Counted from the first letter of the stretch, positions 8,913 through 18,145 are shown. The stretch is DNA of 64,000 nucleotides from Azospirillum sp. TSH100 (GCF_004923295.1 NZ_CP039634.1:558001-622000), one strand, 5' to 3'. Notes: generated by a model from the sequence alone, not told the origin. Translations and numbers: made by a program.

Positions 8913-9764
8913 ATGCCCGTGAAGGATGCCGACCAGCGCCGGAAACTGGAAGACCAGCTGCTCCGCAAGGCGGAGGAGGCGGTGCGGACCCTGCGCCGGG
9001 AGGCGGAGAGCGGCGACCCGGCCCGCGTCGATTCGCTGGCCGAGGGGTTGGCCGGGCTGCTGAAGACCCGCGAATTTCCCAGCCTGCGCGCCGCCGAGTT
9101 CCGGGAACTGACCCGCGTCATCCAGCGCGGTGCCTACCAGCGCAGTGTCGATTCGCTGCTGGTCCAGGCCGAGCGTTGCGGCCATCGCGGCGACGAGAAG
9201 GGGCGCAACGCCCTGCTGACCCAGGCCAAGGATCATTTCGCCAAGGCCCTGCGCTTCGGTGCCGACGACGAATTCCGCCACGGCGTCGAACGGCGGGTGC
9301 AGGCGACGCTGATGACCAGCAAGGACGGGGTCGACGACCGCACCAAGCAGGCGGCCAAGCGCAAGCTTGAGCAGCATGACATCGGCGCCAAGCCGCCCAA
9401 CGGCGTCGAGCGCCGGCGCGCCATCCGCTATATGGACCCGGTCCTGGCGGTGGAGGCGGAGGGGCGGCGCTGCACGACGATCAACTGGTCGACCCGCGGC
9501 CTGCTGGTCGATCTGCCGCCGGAGGAGTTCGCCCACGCCGTCGGCGGCAAGCTGCGGCTGGAGCTGCATTGTCCGGAGATCCCGGAGCCGACCGGCCCGG
9601 ACAAGGGCAATCATCGGGTCGGCGGCCGGCAGATCGCCCATGTGGTGCGCCTCGACCCCGAGCGCCGTGCGGTGGCCCTGTCCTTCCCCGACATCAGCAC
9701 CGTGATGCTGGACCTGATACACGCGATGAAGGAGGCCGGCATCAAACCCGAACCGGAGCGATGA
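8913..9764 (+). CDS. PilZ-domain protein (candidate c-di-GMP receptor)
   Basis: A 283-residue protein. Residues 1-150 are charged and helical with no recognised domain. The C-terminal part has a PilZ signature: RRRAIRY followed by TTINWSTRGLLVDLPPEEF, that is RxxxR and (D/N)xSxxG, the c-di-GMP binding elements. Strands ending in RRAVALSFPDI follow. The start was set at ATG 8913 because GGAGGGA lies six bases ahead; the frame is open further upstream. It is divergent from the serine hydrolase. The output is unknown. Confidence 0.85.
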   Translation: MPVKDADQRRKLEDQLLRKAEEAVRTLRREAESGDPARVDSLAEGLAGLLKTREFPSLRAAEFRELTRVIQRGAYQRSVDSLLVQAERCGHRGDEKGRNALLTQAKDHFAKALRFGADDEFRHGVERRVQATLMTSKDGVDDRTKQAAKRKLEQHDIGAKPPNGVERRRAIRYMDPVLAVEAEGRRCTTINWSTRGLLVDLPPEEFAHAVGGKLRLELHCPEIPEPTGPDKGNHRVGGRQIAHVVRLDPERRAVALSFPDISTVMLDLIHAMKEAGIKPEPER

Positions 9765-9785
9765 CGTCCCCCTTCCCTCTTCGCG

Positions 9786-11339
9786 TCACACCACGCCGAT
9801 CCCGCTGGGCGCCGTCACGGCATGTTCCTTCAGGATCGCCTCGGAGATCGCCGACACCTCGATCAGCTGCACCTCGTAGCCCCACAGGTTGGCGATGTGG
9901 CGCAGCACCGCCTTGGCGTCGCTCTCGTCCAGCAACACGCCGTTGGTGACGCGGTGCTGCAGGATCAGCTTGCGGTCGCCGGCAAGGTCGACGTCGACGA
10001 TCTGGATGTCCGGCTCCAGATAGCCGAGGTCGTACTGGCGGGCCAGCTTCTTGCGGATGTCGCGGTAACCCCGTTCGTTGTGGATGTGATCCACCAGCAG
10101 ATAGGGGTCTTCGGCGTCGTCGCGCACGCTGAACAGCTTCAGCTTCCGCATCAGGTGCGGGCTGAGATATTGCAGCACGAAGCTCTCGTCACGGAAGTTG
10201 GCCCAGGCCTCGCGCACCGCCGCCATGCCATCGCCACGGCCGGCCCAGTCGGGGAACCACTGGCGGTCCTCGTCGGTCGGCTTTTCGGCGATGCGGGCGA
10301 TGTCCTGCATCATCGCGAAGCCCAACGCATAGGGGTTCAGCCCGGAGAAGCGCTTGTCGTCGAATTCCGGCTGGAACACCACCGAGGTGTGCGAGTGCAG
10401 GAACTCCAGGAAGGCGCCTTCGCTGATCTGGCCGGTCTCGTGCAGGCGGCTCATGATCTGGTAATGGACGTAGGTGGCGCAGCCCTCGTTCATCACCTTG
10501 GTCTGCTTCTGCGGATAGAAATACTGCGAGATGTGGCGGACGATGCGCAACAGCTCGCGCTGCCAATGCTCCAGCCGCGGCGCCTTCTTCTCCAGGAAAT
10601 AGAGGATGTTCTCTTCCGGCAACCCCAGCAGCTTCTTGCGTTCCGACACCGACTTGGCAGGGCGCGGGCCGGCGGCGGTCTTGGGCACGGTGCGCCACAG
10701 ATCGTTGAAGGTCTGGTCCTGATATTCCTGGCGCTCGCGCTCGCGCCGCTGTTCGGTGCGCAGGTCGGAGCGCTTCTTCGGGTACTTGTGCACGCCCTGG
10801 CTCATCAGCGCATGGGCGGCGTCCAGCACCCGCTCCACTGCGGCATGGCCGTAGCGTTCCTCGCAATGGGCTATGTAGGTCTTGGCGAATTCCAGATAGT
10901 CGAGGATGCCTTCGGCATCGGTCCATTGCTGAAACAGCTGGTTGTTCTTGAAGAAATGATTGTGGCCGAAGGCGGCGTGGGCGATCACCAGCGTCTGCAT
11001 CGTCATGGTGTTCTCTTCCATGATGTAGCTGATGCAGGGGCTGGAGTTGATGACGATCTCATAGGCCAGGCCACGGTAGCCCTTGCGGTACATCATCTCG
11101 TCGCGGGCGAAATGCTTGCCGAAGGACCAGTGCTTGTACATCAGCGGCATGCCGATGGACGAATAGGCGTCGAGCATCTGCTCGGCGGTGATGACCTCGA
11201 TCTGGTTGGGATAGACGTCGAGGCCCATCTCCTTCAACGCGATGTGCTCGATGGCGTCGTAGACGCGCTTGATCTTGTCGTAATCCCATTCGACGCCGTC
11301 ATACAGCAGCGCCTCGGGTCTGGTGATCACAGCGGTCAT
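9786..11339 (-). CDS. ycgB: SpoVR family protein (YcgB)
   Basis: A 517-residue SpoVR/YcgB protein. Recognisable stretches are WSFGKHFARDE, GLAYEIVINSSPCISYIMEEN, AHAAFGHNHFFKNN, and YPQKQTKVMNEGCATYVHY, followed by NPYALGFAMMQDI. GGTAGGGGGAGA precedes ATG 11339. It is the third gene of the prkA-yeaH-spoVR operon, a cluster seen across proteobacteria and linked to stationary-phase and nitrogen-stress responses. The molecular function of SpoVR proteins is not established; cysteine/histidine-rich segments suggest metal binding (inference). Confidence 0.93.
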   Translation of the reverse strand: MTAVITRPEALLYDGVEWDYDKIKRVYDAIEHIALKEMGLDVYPNQIEVITAEQMLDAYSSIGMPLMYKHWSFGKHFARDEMMYRKGYRGLAYEIVINSSPCISYIMEENTMTMQTLVIAHAAFGHNHFFKNNQLFQQWTDAEGILDYLEFAKTYIAHCEERYGHAAVERVLDAAHALMSQGVHKYPKKRSDLRTEQRRERERQEYQDQTFNDLWRTVPKTAAGPRPAKSVSERKKLLGLPEENILYFLEKKAPRLEHWQRELLRIVRHISQYFYPQKQTKVMNEGCATYVHYQIMSRLHETGQISEGAFLEFLHSHTSVVFQPEFDDKRFSGLNPYALGFAMMQDIARIAEKPTDEDRQWFPDWAGRGDGMAAVREAWANFRDESFVLQYLSPHLMRKLKLFSVRDDAEDPYLLVDHIHNERGYRDIRKKLARQYDLGYLEPDIQIVDVDLAGDRKLILQHRVTNGVLLDESDAKAVLRHIANLWGYEVQLIEVSAISEAILKEHAVTAPSGIGVV

Positions 11340-11355
11340 TCTCGATCTCCCCCTA

Positions 11356-11374
11356 CCGCCCCCGATGGGGGCGG
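11356..11374 (-). other. Intercistronic hairpin between yeaH and spoVR
   Basis: CCGCCCCC and GGGGGCGG form a perfect 8-bp stem with a 3-base loop in the 53-base gap between the two genes. It lies just ahead of the spoVR ribosome site and has no T run, so processing or modulation of translation is more likely than full termination. Confidence 0.5.
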
Positions 11375-11392
11375 GGTTTATCCCCATGCCCC

Positions 11393-12685
11393 TTACGCCC
11401 CCGCCTTCTCGCGGGCGAACAGCTCGCGGAAGACCGGGAAGATTTCCCGGCGGGAGCGGACGCGGCGCATCGCCAGCGGGCGTTCCGGGCTCTGCACCTG
11501 CTTGTAGGTGCGCCACAGCTCGGTCTCGCGGCCCAGCGCCGACAGGCCCATGTTGTGTTCCGCCGCCACCTCGATGTAGGCGAAATACTGGCACATCGGC
11601 AGGATGACGTCGCGCAGCAGGGTCGCCGACTTGGCGTTGTCCGACGACATGTTGTCGCCGTCCGAGGCCTGGGCGGCGTAGATGTTCCATTCATTGTGCG
11701 GATAGCGCTCCTGCACCACCTTCTGCATCTCCTCCAGCGCCGTCGACACCACGGTGCCGCCGGTCTCGGTGGAGTAGAAGAAGGTTTCCTCGTCCACCTC
11801 CTTGGCTTCGTGGGTGTGGCGGATGAAGACGATGTCGACCGCTCTGTACCGGCGCTTCAGGAAGAGGTAGAGCAGCATGAAGAAGCGCTTGGCCAGATCC
11901 TTCATATGTTCGGTCATCGAGCCGGACACGTCCATCAGGCAGAACATCACCGCCTGGGCGATCGGCTTCGGCACCGTCTCGAACCGGTTGTAGCGGACGT
12001 CGATCGGGTCGATGAAGGGGATGCGCTTGGAGCGCAGGACGATGCGCTCCAGCTGTTCGCGCAGCGCCTGGATCTGCTCGGCATCCTCGCCCGATTCCTC
12101 CGCCTCGCGGAGAAGCTCCTCCATCTCGCGGATCTCGTCGCGCTTCGGGCGCTTCAGCGCGATGCGGCGCGACAGGCTGTTCCGCATGGTGCGGACGAGG
12201 TTCAGGTTGGCGGGCGACCCCGACACCGAATAGCCGGCCCGGGTCAGCGTGTGCGATTCCGATTGCTTGACCTTCTGCTTCACCAGATCGGGAAGCTCCA
12301 GATCCTCCAGGAAGATGTCGAGGAACTCGTCGCGCGACAGGACGAAGCGGAACTCGTCCTCGCCCTCGCCATCGGCGCTGCCCTCGCTGCCGCGGCCGCC
12401 ACCGCCGCCGTCCGGGCGCTGGATGGTGTCGCCTTCAACATATTCCTTGTTGCCGGGCACGACATAGTCGCGCACCCCGCCCTGGCTGGCGCGGTGAAAG
12501 GATGGCTCGCGCACGCCGCCGGCGGCGATCGTCACCTTCTCGCCATTCTCGATATCCTGGATGCCCCGTTTTCCGGAGGCGTCGCGGACCGCCTTGACCA
12601 CCTGTTCCTTGGCACGGCGAAGGAAGCGCTGGCGGTTGGCCAGGCTCTTGCCCTGCGGGTTCAGGCGACGGTCGATGATGTTCAT
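11393..12685 (-). CDS. yeaH: YeaH/YhbH family protein (DUF444, VWA-like)
   Basis: A 430-residue DUF444 protein. It begins MNIIDRRLNPQGKSLANRQRF. A Gly/Asp-rich low-complexity stretch at about 95-110 is followed by EDEFRFVLSRDEFLDIFLEDLELP. A von Willebrand A-like domain then has VMFCLMDVSGSMTEHMKDLA (DxSxS metal site) and FFYSTETGGTVVSTAL. Members of this family work with PrkA and SpoVR in the same operon. ATG 12685 was preferred over a TTG one codon earlier. The DxSGS motif is intact. Confidence 0.93.
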   Translation of the reverse strand: MNIIDRRLNPQGKSLANRQRFLRRAKEQVVKAVRDASGKRGIQDIENGEKVTIAAGGVREPSFHRASQGGVRDYVVPGNKEYVEGDTIQRPDGGGGGRGSEGSADGEGEDEFRFVLSRDEFLDIFLEDLELPDLVKQKVKQSESHTLTRAGYSVSGSPANLNLVRTMRNSLSRRIALKRPKRDEIREMEELLREAEESGEDAEQIQALREQLERIVLRSKRIPFIDPIDVRYNRFETVPKPIAQAVMFCLMDVSGSMTEHMKDLAKRFFMLLYLFLKRRYRAVDIVFIRHTHEAKEVDEETFFYSTETGGTVVSTALEEMQKVVQERYPHNEWNIYAAQASDGDNMSSDNAKSATLLRDVILPMCQYFAYIEVAAEHNMGLSALGRETELWRTYKQVQSPERPLAMRRVRSRREIFPVFRELFAREKAGA

Positions 12686-12756
12686 CAAGGGGCTAGCCCT
12701 CCCACCCGTTTCGTCACGCGGCCTTCACACTCTGACAGCATTCTATGACAGTGGGG

Positions 12757-12792
12757 TTGCCGCGGGGCGTTGCAACACCCGCCCCGCGGCAA
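12757..12792 (-). other. Strong hairpin between prkA and yeaH
   Basis: A perfect 13-bp stem (TTGCCGCGGGGCG with its complement) encloses a 10-base loop, in the 147-base gap between prkA and yeaH. On the transcribed strand no T run follows. It could stop RNA decay, attenuate, or be a processing site that separates prkA mRNA levels from the two downstream genes. Confidence 0.6.
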
Positions 12793-12832
12793 TTAAGCCC
12801 CCCTTCAGTCCACCGGACTCAGCCGACCACGC

Positions 12833-14779
12833 TCAGCCCGCCTGCTTCACCCGCATGTACCACTCGACCAGCCGGCGGACCTGCCGCTCGGTGTAGCCGC
12901 GCGTCATCATGCGCGAGACGAACTCGGTGTGCTTCTTCTCGGTCTCGCCGTCCTTCTTCGAGCCGAAGCTGATGACCGGCAGCAGATCCTCGACCTGGCT
13001 GAACATCCGCTTCTCGATCACCTCGCGGATCTTCTCGTAGGAGGTCCAGGACGGGTTGCGGCCGGCATTGGCCGCCCGCGCCCGCAGGGCGAACTTCACC
13101 ACCTCGTTGCGGAAGTCCTTCGGGTTGGCGATGCCCGCCGGCTTCTCGATCTTGGTCAGCTCCTGGTTCAGCAGCTCGCGGTTCATCAGCTGGCCGGTGT
13201 CGGGATCCTTGAAATCCTGATCCTCGATCCAGGCATCGGCATAGTCCACGTAACGGTCGAACAGATTCTGGCCGTAGTCGGAGTAGGATTCGAGATAGGC
13301 CTTCTGGATCTCGTTGCCGATGAACTCGGCATAGCGCGGGGCGAGTTCGGCCTTGATGAACTCGACGTATTTCTTCTCGGTCTCCTCCGGGAACTGCTCG
13401 CGCTTGATCGCCTGTTCCAGCACATACATCAGATGCACCGGGTCGGCCGCGATCTCGGTCGAGTCGTAGTTGAAGGTCGAAGCCAGCACCTTGAAGGCAA
13501 AGCGGGTGGAGATGCCGCCCATGCCCTCGTCGACGCCGGCCTGGTCCTTGTACTCCTGCATCGACTTGGCCTTGGGATCGGTCTCCTTGACGCTCTCGCC
13601 GTCATAGACCCGCATCTTGCTGTAGAAGCTGCTGTTCGGATGCTCGCGCAGACGCGACAGCACCGAGAAGCGGGCCAGCATCTCCAGCGTCGACGGCGCG
13701 CAGGGGGCGGTCGCCAGATCGGAGCCGCGCACCAGCTTGTCGTAGATCTTCTGCTCCTCCGCCACCCGCAGGCAGTAGGGAACCTTGATGACGCAGATGC
13801 GGTCGATGAAGGCTTCGTTGTTCTTGTTGTTCTTGAAGGTCTGCCACTCCGCCTCGTTGGAGTGGGCCAGAATCACGCCCTGGAAGGGGATAGCGCCGAT
13901 GTTCTCGGACCCGACATAGTTGCCCTCCTGCGTCGCGGTCAGCAGCGGGTGCAGCATCTTGATCGGCGCCTTGAACATCTCGACGAATTCCAGCATGCCC
14001 TGGGTCGCCCGGTTCAGGCCGCCGGAGAAGCTGTAGGCGTCGGGATCGTTCTGGCTGTAGATCTCCAGTTTGCGGATGTCGACCTTGCCGACCAGCGACG
14101 AGATGTCCTGGTTGTTCTCGTCGCCCGGCTCGGTCTTGGTCACGCCGATCTGGCGCAGCTTGCTGGGGTGCAGCTTCACCACCTTGAAGCGGGTGATGTC
14201 GCCGCCGAACTCGTCGAGTCGCTTGACCGCCCACGGGCTCATCAGCCCGGTCAGCCGGCGCTTGGGAATGCCGAAGCGTTCCTCCAGCTCGTCGCCGATC
14301 TCGTCCGGGTTGAACAGGCCGAGCGGGCTTTCAAAGATCGGGCTGATCTCCTTGCCGGCCTTCAGGACATAGATCGGGCATTTCTCCACCAGCGACTTCA
14401 GCCGCTCCGCCAGCGACGACTTGCCGCCGCCGACCGGGCCCAGCAGGTAGAGGATCTGCTTGCGCTCCTCCAGTCCTTGCGCGGCGTGCCGGAAGAAACC
14501 GACGATCCGTTCGATCGTCTCCTCCATGCCGTAGAACTCGGAGAAGGCGGGATAGACCTTGATGGTCCGGTTCATGAAGATGCGGCCCAGGCGCGGGTCG
14601 CGGGCCGTGTCGACCACCTCCGGCTCGCCGATGGCGGCCAGGATGCGTTCGGCGGCCGAGGCGTAGGACATCGGGTCGTCGCGGCACAGCTGGAGATAGT
14701 CCATCAGGGACATCTCGGTCTCGCGGCGGGTCTCGTAATTCTGCGTGTAGCGCGTGAACAGTTCGTCGGCCGGGAACAT
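12833..14779 (-). CDS. prkA: PrkA family serine protein kinase / AAA+ protein (YeaG)
   Basis: A 648-residue PrkA/YeaG protein. An N-terminal AAA+ module has Walker A LLGPVGGGKSS at about residues 112-122. The conserved YSFSGGLNRATQGMLEFVEM and the Walker B/sensor region with GVILAHSNEAEW follow. The C-terminal kinase-like PrkA region includes ISTRFAFKVLASTFNYD and ends RMMTRGYTERQVRRLVEWYM. It is the first gene of the prkA-yeaH-spoVR operon. Relatives act in sporulation (Bacillus) and nitrogen starvation or stationary phase (E. coli). The start ATG 14779 matches the conserved N-terminus; the frame is open further upstream. Confidence 0.95.
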   Translation of the reverse strand: MFPADELFTRYTQNYETRRETEMSLMDYLQLCRDDPMSYASAAERILAAIGEPEVVDTARDPRLGRIFMNRTIKVYPAFSEFYGMEETIERIVGFFRHAAQGLEERKQILYLLGPVGGGKSSLAERLKSLVEKCPIYVLKAGKEISPIFESPLGLFNPDEIGDELEERFGIPKRRLTGLMSPWAVKRLDEFGGDITRFKVVKLHPSKLRQIGVTKTEPGDENNQDISSLVGKVDIRKLEIYSQNDPDAYSFSGGLNRATQGMLEFVEMFKAPIKMLHPLLTATQEGNYVGSENIGAIPFQGVILAHSNEAEWQTFKNNKNNEAFIDRICVIKVPYCLRVAEEQKIYDKLVRGSDLATAPCAPSTLEMLARFSVLSRLREHPNSSFYSKMRVYDGESVKETDPKAKSMQEYKDQAGVDEGMGGISTRFAFKVLASTFNYDSTEIAADPVHLMYVLEQAIKREQFPEETEKKYVEFIKAELAPRYAEFIGNEIQKAYLESYSDYGQNLFDRYVDYADAWIEDQDFKDPDTGQLMNRELLNQELTKIEKPAGIANPKDFRNEVVKFALRARAANAGRNPSWTSYEKIREVIEKRMFSQVEDLLPVISFGSKKDGETEKKHTEFVSRMMTRGYTERQVRRLVEWYMRVKQAG

Positions 14780-15695
14780 TCGTCGCTCCGTCTTATCTGG
14801 TCCGATGCGCCGGGGCGCCGCCGGTGGCTGCGGCGGCAGGCCGCGGCGCATGCCGCGATCCAAGGGGCACTCCAGGGAAGGCGCGGACCGGTTGGGGTCC
14901 GCAGCCTCCCCGCTCAGCGGTAGAAGCCAGCGGTCTGGTGTAAGGAACGGTCCTGTGAAGGCCGGGAGCCGTCCGTCTTGCAACGCGGCGTCCCCCGAAC
15001 GAGTCATTTTTGAATGTAATGCTCCACCTGGAGCTTTCCAGGCACTCAGGCTCCATAGCCGGAAAGCCCGCGAAGGGGCCGGCCTCAGCCATAGGACCTA
15101 GGTCCCACGGCCGGTGTGGGTGCGGCGAGCGCACCGGCTCAACCCGTGCGCGTATCAGCCGCGCATTCGGAAGGTTCGGTGAAAGGCGTGTGGCGGTGTC
15201 GGCGGAAGACGGCGTGAAACCGGCGGCAATCATCGTTGCCCGTCCGATCGGTAAGAACTGCCCAGTGCGATGCGACCCATGCGGGTTCCATCGGGCGCTC
15301 CTGGTCACGCCATCGGCCTCCTCAAGCAGACGCGCCGCCTCGACCAAGCACGGCGCAGGGATTTACCGTCGATGCTGCACTCCAAACCTTAACAATATCC
15401 AGTAAGGGGTGTTGCGGTCTGCCGCAGTGTCGGCCACAGGGCCAGAACACCTCGCCCCAACACTTCCCGGAGATCATGTTGCGTCCCAATCGTCCTCATC
15501 AACAAGGCGGAAATTGGGTGGGGATGCGGCTCCGGCGTGGCGCGGTCAAGGATGACCGCTCGATTGCCGAATTGTTTCAATGGCTTGGCAAGCTTGCCAC
15601 GGGGCGGGAAATTTTCAGGAGCGGGCCGCGCGCCCCTGTCCGCCGCTGTCGGCAGGAGCAATCGCAGGCGGTGAACCGGACTTTCGCACAGCGGC
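14780..15695. other. Long intergenic region upstream of prkA
   Basis: These 916 bases hold no gene I can support. The prkA promoter must lie in the left part, and the 3' end of the receiver gene abuts the right edge. A perfect 12-base palindrome GGACCTAGGTCC sits at 15094-15105. Around 15390-15530 the sequence is less GC-rich. A 90-codon minus-strand frame (15389-15661) has no family resemblance. Its length is unusual for this gene-dense window, so a small RNA or decayed gene is possible, but no direct evidence is seen. Confidence 0.4.
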
Positions 15696-16205
15696 TCAGG
15701 CCGGCTGCCCCGCCTTCAGCCCTGCGCCCAAGGCGATCCCCAGCGCGTCGCGCAGGCTGGCGGGGGTGACCGGCTTGGCCAGCACCGCGTCGGCGCCGCT
15801 GGCGTGCGCCTGGGCCTTGCGGTCGTCATCGACGCGGCCGCTCATGAACAGGACCGGCAGGGTGCGCTGGCGCGAATCGGCACTGGCGCGCAGCGTGCGG
15901 ACGAAACCGAAGCCGTCCATCGGCTGCATTTCCACGTCGCACAGCACCAGATCGGGAGCGTGGGCGGCGACGGCCGCGAGGCCCGATTCGCCATCGGCGG
16001 CCTGATGCACGGCCTTGACGCCCAGCGTGCCCAGCATCTTCGCCAGCACCATGCGGGTGAAGGACTCGTCCTCGACCACCAGGACCGACAGGACGCCGAA
16101 CGGCGTCTCCGTCTTGCCCGCCGCTGCGCTCTCAGCCGACCGGTCAGCCACCACGCCCTGCCCTTTCGCTTGAGCGACCCCTGGCGGACTGGCGCCGGTG
16201 GTCAT
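15696..16205 (-). CDS. CheY-like response regulator receiver protein
   Basis: A 169-residue single-domain receiver with a 35-residue disordered N-terminal tail. The domain reads VLVVEDESFTRMVLAKML (acidic pair Glu45/Asp46), then DLVLCDVEMQPMDGFGF with the phosphoacceptor Asp90. The LFMSGRVDDD segment and ADAVLAKPVTP with the conserved Lys complete it. No output domain is present, so it probably acts by protein contacts. It has no cognate kinase next to it. The start is not certain: ATG 16205 has a weak ribosome site. Confidence 0.88.
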   Translation of the reverse strand: MTTGASPPGVAQAKGQGVVADRSAESAAAGKTETPFGVLSVLVVEDESFTRMVLAKMLGTLGVKAVHQAADGESGLAAVAAHAPDLVLCDVEMQPMDGFGFVRTLRASADSRQRTLPVLFMSGRVDDDRKAQAHASGADAVLAKPVTPASLRDALGIALGAGLKAGQPA

Positions 16206-16317
16206 TTCGTGACCGGACCTGTGTACGATGGCAACCAAAACCACGCAAGATGTCCAAAACATCAGGCTTCGGACTGCCCTGGATGAGCGGTTGCGCCCAC
16301 CCCTCCGCCCCGCTTAG

Positions 16318-17178
16318 ATGGACCGCATGAGCTTCCTCGATCACATCCGCGCGTGCAACGCGCATGACCTGTCCGGCTTCCGCCCGTTCGAGCTGGACGG
16401 CCACACCGTGGGCTGGGTGCGCCATGCCCTGGCCGAGGCGCTGCCCGGGGTCGATCCCGGCTTCGTCGTCACCGCCGACCGGCTGACCATCGCGCCCGGG
16501 ATCCGGGATTTCGAGGCGCGCTCATCGCTGCTCGACCATGCCGCCGCCTATCTGGTGGAACAGGGCACGGTCAAGGCGCTGCGCGGCGAATATTACCCGA
16601 TCCTGCCGCGCTGGGGGGCGGAGCCGCTGGCCCGGCTGGACCGCGCCGCCGTCGGCGCCTTCGGGATCGAGGCTTATGGCCTGCACATCAACGGCTTCGT
16701 CCGCGATCAAGCCGGCGGCCTTCTGCTGTGGATCGGCCGCCGCGCCCGCGACCGCGAGGTGGCGCCGGGCCAGCTCGACAACCTGATCGCCGGCGGCCAG
16801 CCCATCGGCCTGAGCCTGCTTGAGAATCTGGAGAAGGAGGCGGCGGAGGAGGCCGGGCTCGACGCCGAGACCGCGCGCCGTGCCGTGCCGGTCGGCGCCA
16901 TCAGCTACACCATGGAGACGCCGGCCGGTCTGAAGCGCGACCGCCTGTTCGTCTACGATTTGGAACTGCCGCCCGGCGTCACCCCGGTCAACACCGACGG
17001 CGAGGTGGAATCCTTCGAGCTTTGGCCGCTGGACAAGGTCGCGGAGTCTGTGCGCGGCACCGCCGACTGGAAGTTCAACGTGAACCTCGTGGTGACCGAT
17101 TTCCTGATCCGCCACGGCTGGCTGACCCCGGAAAACGACCCCGACTATCTGGAGATCGCCTGCGGCCTGCGCCGGTAG
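16318..17178 (+). CDS. Nudix hydrolase with DUF4743 N-terminal domain
   Basis: A 286-residue protein. The N-terminal half (FLDHIRACNAHDLSGFRPFE onward) is the DUF4743 domain found ahead of Nudix domains in thiamine-pyrophosphate-related hydrolases. The Nudix box follows around residues 160-185: GGQPIGLSLLENLEKEAAEE with AG. The usual Arg of REUxEE is Lys here, as in that subfamily. Relatives include yeast proteins that hydrolyse oxidised thiamine diphosphates; the role here is inferred only. A second ATG three codons in is equally possible. A terminator follows at 17200-17234. Confidence 0.82.
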   Translation: MDRMSFLDHIRACNAHDLSGFRPFELDGHTVGWVRHALAEALPGVDPGFVVTADRLTIAPGIRDFEARSSLLDHAAAYLVEQGTVKALRGEYYPILPRWGAEPLARLDRAAVGAFGIEAYGLHINGFVRDQAGGLLLWIGRRARDREVAPGQLDNLIAGGQPIGLSLLENLEKEAAEEAGLDAETARRAVPVGAISYTMETPAGLKRDRLFVYDLELPPGVTPVNTDGEVESFELWPLDKVAESVRGTADWKFNVNLVVTDFLIRHGWLTPENDPDYLEIACGLRR

Positions 17179-17199
17179 ACGCGGACTCCGGTCGAACAA

Positions 17200-17234
17200 A
17201 AGGCCCCGCCCTCTTGCGAGAGCGGGGCTTTTTT
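17200..17234 (+). terminator. Rho-independent terminator after the Nudix gene
   Basis: AGGCCCCG and CGGGGCTT flank a short CTCT/AGAG inner stem and are followed by a run of T. This is a textbook terminator just after the stop. Its mirror on the minus strand (AAAAGCCCC...) may also serve the convergent cytochrome gene. Confidence 0.85.
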
Positions 17235-17273
17235 CTTCCGGCCGCGGCGGCGCCCGGTACCTTTTCCTGAACG

Positions 17274-17813
17274 TTACTGCGGCAGCGGCTGCGGGCTGTC
17301 GGCCAGCGAGCGCAGATAGGCGATGACGGCGGCGCGGTCGTCGTCCTTCTTCAGGCCGGCGAAGGTCATCTTGGTGCCCGGGGCATAGGCCTTCGGATCG
17401 TAGAGGAACTTGTTCAGCTCGTCATAGCTCCAGCTGCCGCCGGTCTTCACCAGCGCATCGGAGTAGCCGAAGCCCTGCATGTGGCCCTTCGGACCGCCGA
17501 CGACGCCATACAGGTTCGGGCCGACCTTGGCGGCGCCGCCCTTGTCGAAGCTGTGGCAGGCGGCGCAGGCCTTGGCGACCTTCTGGCCGGCGTCCGGGCT
17601 GGCGGCGGCGAGCAGCGGCGCGATCGGCGCCGGACCGGTGGGAGCGGCACCCTTGTCGGCGGGCGCGCTGGCCCCCTCGGGCGTCGCGACGACATAGACG
17701 CTCTTTTCGAGCGGCTTCGAATGAACCAGCACCTTGGACGCGAATCCCGCCAGCATCGCGATCAGCCCGGCCAGCAGCACGGCGCCGAAAATCTTGTTCC
17801 ACTCCATGCTCAT
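17274..17813 (-). CDS. cycM: Membrane-anchored c-type cytochrome (CycM / cytochrome c-552 type)
   Basis: A 179-residue protein with an uncleaved N-terminal anchor (about residues 8-30), a Pro/Ala-rich periplasmic linker (45-70), and a class I cytochrome c domain. CAACH at 83-87 binds the haem, and Met149 in GTKMTF is the likely axial ligand. YLRSLADSP closes the domain. This layout matches alphaproteobacterial CycM/cytochrome c-y, which carries electrons from the bc1 complex to cytochrome c oxidase while tethered to the membrane. ATG 17813 has AAGGGG seven bases upstream. Confidence 0.9.
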   Translation of the reverse strand: MSMEWNKIFGAVLLAGLIAMLAGFASKVLVHSKPLEKSVYVVATPEGASAPADKGAAPTGPAPIAPLLAAASPDAGQKVAKACAACHSFDKGGAAKVGPNLYGVVGGPKGHMQGFGYSDALVKTGGSWSYDELNKFLYDPKAYAPGTKMTFAGLKKDDDRAAVIAYLRSLADSPQPLPQ

Positions 17814-18145
17814 TGATGAGCCCCTTTGTTCCCTGATTTCAGTACACTCGGCGTTTCTCCCGCCCGCGGCTGAACGCGCCGCGGCTACCATAGCCCGCGG
17901 TCCGAAGCTTGTCATAGCCCGGCGGACCGCGAAAAAAGGTCGCATACAAATTTGTCGCAGTCACCAACCACTTAATTTCCTTGCGCATTACGCTGCATCG
18001 CAAAACAGCGCCAATCCGACCATGACGGCTCCCATGGCGTCCTCCATGCTGCCCCTTGACGCCGCCCCGGCGTCCGTGGTTCACCCGCGCCAGTTCAGCG
18101 TCACGAATCTGTGATCTCCCGGACCTTCCACCGGAGTTTTCGAGC
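17814..18145. other. Divergent promoter region of cycM and kdsB
   Basis: These 332 bases separate two divergent genes. The section 17930-18010 is A/T-richer (CGCATACAAATTTGTCGCAG) and is the likely promoter zone. ACAAATTTGT is a 10-base palindrome inside it. No gene or RNA is supported. Confidence 0.4.

Noticed and set aside
12929-14923. 664-codon plus-strand frame antisense to prkA
   Set aside because: Shadow of prkA; Leu/Val/Asp-rich without any domain.
15389-15661. 90-codon minus-strand frame in the long empty interval
   Set aside because: No ribosome site, no motif, Pro/Arg-rich; could not be told from random open sequence.
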